A stretch of DNA of 64,000 nt, from positions 1-64,000 of the forward strand of contig JALNVE010000002.1 of NCBI GenBank assembly GCA_023227695.1, in the 5' to 3' direction. This DNA comes from Paludibacteraceae bacterium (GTDB taxonomy: Bacteria > Bacteroidota > Bacteroidia > Bacteroidales > Paludibacteraceae). The translations under genes were made by a program, and so were the position numbers. How positions within the stretch are numbered: the stretch's first letter is position 1; each line of letters starts with the position of its first letter. Below are positions 59,917 to 64,000 of this stretch, one piece after another. The notes under the pieces were generated by a model, which was not told the DNA's origin, searched no databases, and worked only from the letters and a program-made list of their open reading frames with translations.

Positions 59917-60398
59917 AAGAAGTCTATGTTCTTTCTAGAAAAGATTTCGTAGAACACTGTAAAAGGGTCGGTAAAGAGGCCTTTTCTTACAACGATAATG
60001 TTGCTGTAATCAGTATCGAAAATATGGGTGAAGGATGGAAACACGTATTGGGAAACAGTCCTCGTGTTCTAAATGTCGAATTTGATGACGTTCTTTTCGA
60101 TGACGGTGGATTCAAGGCTGTTACTCCGGAAACGGCAAAGGAAATTTGGAATTTCCTTTTTAGGATCAATAAAGAAGCGGATGAAAAAAGCAAAGACCTT
60201 ACTCTGATTGTTCATTGTGGGGCAGGAATCAGCAGGAGTGGCGGTGTGGGACTTTTTGCGTCAGAACTTTTTGAAATCCCGTATTCCGAATTTAAAAGGC
60301 TTAATCCAAAGGTCCAGCACAATGGAACGGTTTATTCAGAGTTGTTAAAGGCTTGTGGACTGCACTATTCTAGTCTTGAAACGAATCAACAGGAGTGA
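59913..60398 (+). CDS. Protein tyrosine/dual-specificity phosphatase-like protein
   Basis: The phosphatase loop HCGAGISRSG (C-x5-R) lies at about residue 99, preceded by TLIVHCG, in a 161-residue protein. The general-acid Asp may lie in the EFDDVLFDDG region. It starts at GTG. It could dephosphorylate host regulators or act on nucleotides or phospho-sugars; the sequence does not decide. Confidence 0.78.
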   Translation: MKEVYVLSRKDFVEHCKRVGKEAFSYNDNVAVISIENMGEGWKHVLGNSPRVLNVEFDDVLFDDGGFKAVTPETAKEIWNFLFRINKEADEKSKDLTLIVHCGAGISRSGGVGLFASELFEIPYSEFKRLNPKVQHNGTVYSELLKACGLHYSSLETNQQE

Positions 60399-60404
60399 AC
60401 AAAA

Positions 60405-60548
60405 ATGAATGAGTTCTGGAAAACATTAATCGGATTCTTCACAGAAGTCGAAAAAGCGAAAGCTACTTTAAAAACCATGAAGAGAAAACAGACATGGGCG
60501 AAGCGTTGTTTCGTAATCCCTTCTTCTATTAGGCATCCGGTCGTATGA
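60405..60548 (+). CDS. Small protein, 47 aa
   Basis: ATG after AGGAG, ending ATGA-overlapped with the next gene. The product is basic and helical at the N-terminus (MNEFWKTLIGFFTEVEKAK). No family is recognised, but tight coupling to both neighbours supports it as real. Confidence 0.55.
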   Translation: MNEFWKTLIGFFTEVEKAKATLKTMKRKQTWAKRCFVIPSSIRHPVV

Positions 60549-61117
60549 AATTCATCAAAGTTAAGAATAATAAGACGGGGATATCTTATCCTTGGATGGC
60601 AGATGTCACGAACACAGAAACACTTCTTGTTCTTGAAAAATGGTTTTCGTCTCGCAATGCAGGAATGATTATGGAGTTTGTATCGTCCAAGGATTTTTCT
60701 TGCGAAGGGGAAGATCATTATAAGCCGAGCAATTACATCGCGCCTTTGTTGAAAGCACTGGCAAGTAATCTTAAAAAGGGCGATATCCCGGCAATAGTCT
60801 TCTCCCAAACAATGGATAGGATAGCCGGGATAAGAGAAACTTTTTTAATCAAATATGGAAGAATCCTGATAAGCGAAAACGGCGGTTATTTTCAGTGGAC
60901 AAATGATCTTGAAACGATAGAAGAAAAAGAAGCGAATTATTTCCCCCAAAAAATCAATGATATTAAAGTTTCCCGTTGGCCGGACTGTAAACACTTCTAT
61001 GTCGTCAAAGGATATGGGACACTTGTTCTCGAAGGTAGGGAAAAATGGAATACGGAAAAAGAAGCTTGGGAAGCAGTTGAACGTTTTAAAAATGGAGAAA
61101 AATGCTTAGGGTATTAA
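60545..61117 (+). CDS. Hypothetical protein, 190 aa
   Basis: Soluble, mixed alpha/beta. The N-terminus is MKFIKVKNNKTG. No motif is recognised. It overlaps both neighbours by a few bases in one operon. Confidence 0.6.
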   Translation: MKFIKVKNNKTGISYPWMADVTNTETLLVLEKWFSSRNAGMIMEFVSSKDFSCEGEDHYKPSNYIAPLLKALASNLKKGDIPAIVFSQTMDRIAGIRETFLIKYGRILISENGGYFQWTNDLETIEEKEANYFPQKINDIKVSRWPDCKHFYVVKGYGTLVLEGREKWNTEKEAWEAVERFKNGEKCLGY

Positions 61118-61512
61118 AAGAGGTTCTTTGTGTAAAAACAGAAAAGGTTTTTGAAGTTCTTGTAACTTTTCAAGGTAAGCTTGGGTACTGTGACAATACC
61201 CTTTGTGACGGCATCCTAAAAAGGGTATTCAGTAAACAGATTTGTTTTAGTTATGAAATCTTAGACTTTGAAAAGATCGACGGCGCAATCTTGATTGGTT
61301 TCCGTTTCGTCTGTTGGAATTTAGAAGGACAAATCCAGAGGTATAAGACCTTCAAGAACATGGATCAATCGAAGCTTATTGAAAACGTAGACAGGCATAG
61401 CAATAAGACGGTTGAAAATTTTGTGGGTGAATTCTTCAAAAGGTTGAAGCGTGGAAACTATACAGTAGTGATTAACGGCGGCGAAGCCAAGATAGAAGAG
61501 GTAAAAGAATGA
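61102..61512 (+). CDS. Hypothetical protein, 136 aa
   Basis: Alpha/beta with no motif recognised; ends in GGEAKIEEVKE. It overlaps the upstream gene by 16 bases and the downstream gene by four (ATGA). Confidence 0.55.
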   Translation: MLRVLKEVLCVKTEKVFEVLVTFQGKLGYCDNTLCDGILKRVFSKQICFSYEILDFEKIDGAILIGFRFVCWNLEGQIQRYKTFKNMDQSKLIENVDRHSNKTVENFVGEFFKRLKRGNYTVVINGGEAKIEEVKE

Positions 61513-61817
61513 AGATTAAACCGTTTAAGTATAGCGATTGGGAATCTCCTGAAGGTTATGTCTGTTCAAAGTGTGGGAAACAGCACGTTAGACTGTATAG
61601 GCAATACCAAACCTGTGCTGATGCCGTTGAACTCTTGTGTCGATCATGTGCTCTTAAAGACCAGAAACAGAAAGTTCCTGACCACGAAGGCGAACATTCG
61701 ATTGGTTGGCTGGTTGCGGCTGTCCCGACAAAAGATGGGGAAACGTATTGGGGCTTTACAAGCGTTCCGCAAGACGGAGTGGATTGGTGGAATAATTTGG
61801 CAAAGGAAGGAAAATAG
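61509..61817 (+). CDS. Zinc-binding small protein, 102 aa
   Basis: YVCSKCGKQHVRLYR and LLCRSCALKD make a four-cysteine treble-clef type site. An acidic/His segment (DHEGEHSIGW) and an aromatic C-terminus (GVDWWNNL) follow. No enzymatic assignment is possible. A longer frame in another phase overlaps it and is rejected. Confidence 0.6.
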   Translation: MKIKPFKYSDWESPEGYVCSKCGKQHVRLYRQYQTCADAVELLCRSCALKDQKQKVPDHEGEHSIGWLVAAVPTKDGETYWGFTSVPQDGVDWWNNLAKEGK

Positions 61818-61853
61818 AAATGACAGGGAATTTAATGGAGAAATGGAAATAAC

Positions 61854-62291
61854 ATGGACGCTATTACAAAAATTAAAGGAGTCGTCCTCGAAGGCCTGTG
61901 TGAAAAGGCTTTATTGGGCATCCTTGTTGAAAGAAGAAAAGAAGAACTGGAAAAAGTTCTTGAATGTCAAACAGAATTCAAGGAAGAAATTCAAAGATGG
62001 AATCAAAGCATCTGGGTTAGGCTATTCAAAAGAGAAACCAAGAGAGATGTGTATGACATCATGGATAACGTCCGTGCCGAAATGGATAGGCGTTTTCAGA
62101 ATGAAAAGACAGATGAAGACAGATTCATAAGTATAAGATATAGAAAAGAAAGTTATTATGGGGTGTCTTCGGGATTGGAAAATAGAATAAAACGCTATGT
62201 GGCTATGGGGAAAGAGTTGCCAGACACCGAAATTGAAATTGAAACAGATGTGCTTGGCAGCATTTGCGCAGAAGCGCAGAAAGGTCAGTGA
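61854..62291 (+). CDS. Hypothetical helical protein, 145 aa
   Basis: Charged, all-helical (ILVERRKEELEKVLECQTEF). GGAAATAAC precedes the ATG. Its stop overlaps the ATG of the truncated CoaB-like frame by one base (TGATG), showing where the original next gene began. Confidence 0.6.
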   Translation: MDAITKIKGVVLEGLCEKALLGILVERRKEELEKVLECQTEFKEEIQRWNQSIWVRLFKRETKRDVYDIMDNVRAEMDRRFQNEKTDEDRFISIRYRKESYYGVSSGLENRIKRYVAMGKELPDTEIEIETDVLGSICAEAQKGQ

Positions 62292-62341
62292 TGATGAAGG
62301 TATTGATTACAAGCGGTGGAACACGAATAGCGATTGATTAA
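62291..62341 (+). pseudogene. Truncated 5' end of a CoaB-like gene
   Basis: A 16-codon frame (MMKVLITSGGTRIAID, then stop) corresponds to the first residues of the protein restarting at 63901 (MRVLISSGGTKIGLD). It is positioned as the natural downstream neighbour of 61854-62291. The break falls just after the conserved SGGT...D nucleotide-binding motif. It is the stub left when the endonuclease inserted. Confidence 0.75.
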
Positions 62342-62351
62342 TGTAAATTAA

Positions 62352-62359
62352 TTTTGATA
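62352..62359 (+). promoter_or_regulatory. Candidate phage promoter motif TTTTGATA
   Basis: TTTTGATAATG on the plus strand, 24 bases before the endonuclease start and in its orientation. It is placed like the motif before the endonuclease in cca. Confidence 0.35.
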
Positions 62360-62382
62360 ATGATTTCATGAGTGGAGGTCTC

Positions 62383-63792
62383 ATGAAGCTTATCATAAAA
62401 AAACAGACAATTAATGTTGAAAATTTTCAGATTTTCTTTGAATTGGTTAAAGGACATAAAATAATCCCCGATCTAAAGATGCCAACAAAGGAGCTTGAAT
62501 CATTCTGGGAAAACCATCTAAAAGATATTAGAATCACGAAGACTAAGCTCAGAAGATGTCTATGTGTAAATGTTTATTTTATTAGATCTCACTTGGTGGT
62601 TAAGTATTGGATAAATAAAGGATGGACAGAAGAAGAAGCAAAAGAGAAGATATCCCAATTACAAAGAAACAATTCGGAAGCATCTATTGATCATTGGGTA
62701 AAATTAGGACTAAACCGCCAAGATGCGGAAGAAAAGGTTAAGCAATCCCAATCCATAAGGGGTCTCTTTTTATCAAAAAAATTAAAAGAAAATCATCAGT
62801 TTAGAAGAGAGTTTTCTCCATCGAATATTGAATTTTGGCTAAAAAGGGGACAGGGCGAAAATGAATCCTGCTTATCGGTGGAAGAGTTTAACAAAAGTAA
62901 GTTCAAAAATAACAAGGAAAGCTATATACGGTTATATGGAGAAGAAAAGGGTATGGCTGTTTGGGATCGTTTTGTCAATGGCAAGTCAAATGAAAACTTA
63001 ATCCGAAGGTTCGGGCCTGAAATTGGTGAGCAGAAGATAAAGAGCAGAAATAGCAGGTTGGCCGATCATAGGGGGAGAGAAGGTTTTGTTAGACGCTATG
63101 GAGAAGAAATAGGAGAGCAGAAATATGAAGAGCTTTTAGAAAAACAAAAGAAAATGGGGGATAAGGACTGGTACTTGAAGAAATTCGGGGATGTGGAAGG
63201 GTTGAGGTTATATACCGATAAATGTAAGTCTATAAAAGAATCACACTCTCTCGAATATATTAAGATGAAATATGGAGAAGAAGATGGGATCAAGCGATTC
63301 TATAAATGGAGAGAGGATATGGTCGTAAAGAGGGGGAGGGCGTCTAAAGCCTCTCTTCTCTATTTTTTAAAGCTATATAAAATTTTGAGAAAGGGATACA
63401 AAATAGCCAGAAAAGATATTTTCCTAGGAATATCCGGCTCACATGAATGGTTTATTCTCAGTGATGGAAGATTCTATTTATTCGATTTTGTTATTCGTAG
63501 CAAGAAGATAATAATTGAATTCAACGGAGCACATGTTCATCCCAAGGAGGATAGGAAAGAGGAAAATGGGTATTGGGAGAACTGGAGACACCCTTGGTCT
63601 AAAGAGGGGGCGGAAGAAGTGTTGATGAAAGAAAAACGTAAAACTAAATTAGCTAAGGATTTAGGATACTCTATCTATACCCTGTGGAGCGATCTATCTT
63701 TCGAGGAAAATTGGGAAATTATAAACAAAATGATTCTTGAAAATTTTATCCTAAATTTACCCAACCCTATTGACAATAATCTAATCCTATGA
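62383..63792 (+). CDS. Homing endonuclease with Vsr-like (EDxHD) nuclease
   Basis: Residues 1-150 are helical. Residues 150-320 hold four to five repeats of an RLYGEEKG / RRYGEEIGEQKY / KFGDVEGLRLY / KYGEEDGIKRF type, presumably DNA-binding. The C-terminus has FDFVIRSKKIIIEFNGAHVH, then basic helices and YTLWSDLSFEE, matching the nuclease of 18771-19871. It interrupts the CoaB-like gene. The start at 62383 (MKLIIKK) has GGAGGTCTC upstream. Confidence 0.8.
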   Translation: MKLIIKKQTINVENFQIFFELVKGHKIIPDLKMPTKELESFWENHLKDIRITKTKLRRCLCVNVYFIRSHLVVKYWINKGWTEEEAKEKISQLQRNNSEASIDHWVKLGLNRQDAEEKVKQSQSIRGLFLSKKLKENHQFRREFSPSNIEFWLKRGQGENESCLSVEEFNKSKFKNNKESYIRLYGEEKGMAVWDRFVNGKSNENLIRRFGPEIGEQKIKSRNSRLADHRGREGFVRRYGEEIGEQKYEELLEKQKKMGDKDWYLKKFGDVEGLRLYTDKCKSIKESHSLEYIKMKYGEEDGIKRFYKWREDMVVKRGRASKASLLYFLKLYKILRKGYKIARKDIFLGISGSHEWFILSDGRFYLFDFVIRSKKIIIEFNGAHVHPKEDRKEENGYWENWRHPWSKEGAEEVLMKEKRKTKLAKDLGYSIYTLWSDLSFEENWEIINKMILENFILNLPNPIDNNLIL

Positions 63793-63798
63793 TATCTT
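63770..63798 (+). promoter_or_regulatory. Sigma-70-type promoter inside the end of the homing endonuclease
   Basis: TTGACA (63770-63775) and TATCTT (63793-63798), 17-base spacer, overlapping the endonuclease stop. It would drive the restored CoaB-like gene, so the inserted cassette brings nuclease, promoter and new gene start. Confidence 0.8.
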
Positions 63799-63900
63799 TT
63801 TCGCCAAACAAAGAAGTGAAATGGTTATTACTTCGATAAGGAGTTTTATACAAAGACGGATTCAAGTTTCGACAATTCATAAGAAAGGTGGTTTCATTTA

Positions 63901-64000
63901 TGAGGGTTTTAATAAGTAGCGGGGGCACGAAGATTGGGTTGGATTTGGTCAGACATATCGGCAACATGAGCAATGGAACCCTTGGAAGCCGTCTAGGAAG
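63901..64000 (+). CDS. CoaB-like (phosphopantothenoylcysteine synthetase-type) protein, 5' end
   Basis: The N-terminus VLISSGGTKIGLDLVRHIGN followed by MSNGTLGSRLG matches the SGGTxExIDxVRxIxNxSSGxMG signature of the CoaB/DNA-pantothenate flavoprotein domain, which binds CTP in pantothenate metabolism. The reading frame runs off the window. AAGGTGG lies upstream of the ATG. It duplicates the stub at 62291-62341. Confidence 0.75.

Noticed and set aside
61558..62130. 190-codon plus-strand frame
   Set aside because: It runs out of phase across two better-supported genes (61509-61817 and 61854-62291) and has a composition unlike a folded protein (Lys/Trp/Arg-rich, frequent basic runs).
1..64000. 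CRISPR arrays, insertion sequences and tRNA genes
   Set aside because: No regularly spaced direct repeats, transposase frames with terminal repeats, or tRNA cloverleaf sequences were recognised on reading; the CCA enzyme suggests tRNAs may lie outside the window.

Overview
The window is a gene-dense, AT-rich stretch of a large tailed double-stranded DNA bacteriophage genome. It carries a terminase large subunit, portal, putative prohead protease, scaffold-like protein, HK97-type major capsid protein, lysis-type membrane genes and a cell-wall hydrolase, and almost no bacterial housekeeping genes. TAG, TAA and TGA all behave as stops, so the standard code is in use. Shine-Dalgarno sequences are strong (AGGAG type) and eight promoters fit TTGACA-N17-TATnnT. 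The host therefore uses ordinary sigma-70 signals, which argues against a Bacteroidetes host. The host cannot be named from this sequence.

Layout. From 1 to 46.5 kb nearly everything is on the minus strand, so it is transcribed right to left. From right to left this block holds: a secreted gingipain-like (C25) protease and a secreted fibre-like protein (46.5-42.9 kb); a 0.9 kb gene-free stretch full of hairpins that looks like a large structured RNA (42-42.9 kb); a Rad50-like fragment, a MoxR ATPase, a SleB-like hydrolase, a phosphoesterase and a sigma-like protein (42-37.8 kb); small membrane proteins of lysis type (37.7-35.8 kb); a VWA/metallopeptidase protein; a transcription pair resembling NusG and sigma region 4 (32.8-31.7 kb); the packaging and head module, with two tandem terminase ATPases and the portal (30-24 kb); a tRNA nucleotidyltransferase (cca) locus broken up by three homing endonucleases (22.8-18 kb); a run of small structural or unknown genes, a ferritin fusion, the prohead protease, scaffold, decoration and capsid genes (18-7.3 kb); a LAGLIDADG-methyltransferase fusion; a SprT protease; a lipoprotein; and two ADP-ribosyltransferases (3.6 kb to the left edge). 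From 46.6 to 64 kb the genes are mostly on the plus strand. They begin with sigma-70 promoters and hold a nucleotidyltransferase, a BCS1-like ATPase, a CobT/CobS-like pair, an RNA ligase, a surface-glycan cluster (five glycosyltransferase-type genes or domains, a pyruvyl transferase and an FkbM methyltransferase), a tyrosine-phosphatase-like gene and small unknowns. The block ends in a CoaB-like gene interrupted by a homing endonuclease.

How it works together. Plus-strand genes, and a few minus-strand ones (SprT, the hydrolase, a small unknown), look host-sigma-70 driven. Many minus-strand genes are instead preceded by a T-tract followed by GATA, a candidate phage-specific promoter that the two sigma-like proteins could serve. 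The ADP-ribosyltransferases and other head-operon proteins share an N-terminal helix that may be a capsid-targeting peptide, which suggests co-packaged effectors as with T4 Alt.

The most unusual pattern occurs at two unrelated genes, cca and the CoaB-like gene. In each, a homing endonuclease has cut the target at a conserved motif near its 5' end, leaving a short truncated reading frame. A second, sequence-diverged copy of the lost 5' end lies on the far side of the endonuclease and restores the gene. A third endonuclease splits cca again into head and HD-domain proteins.
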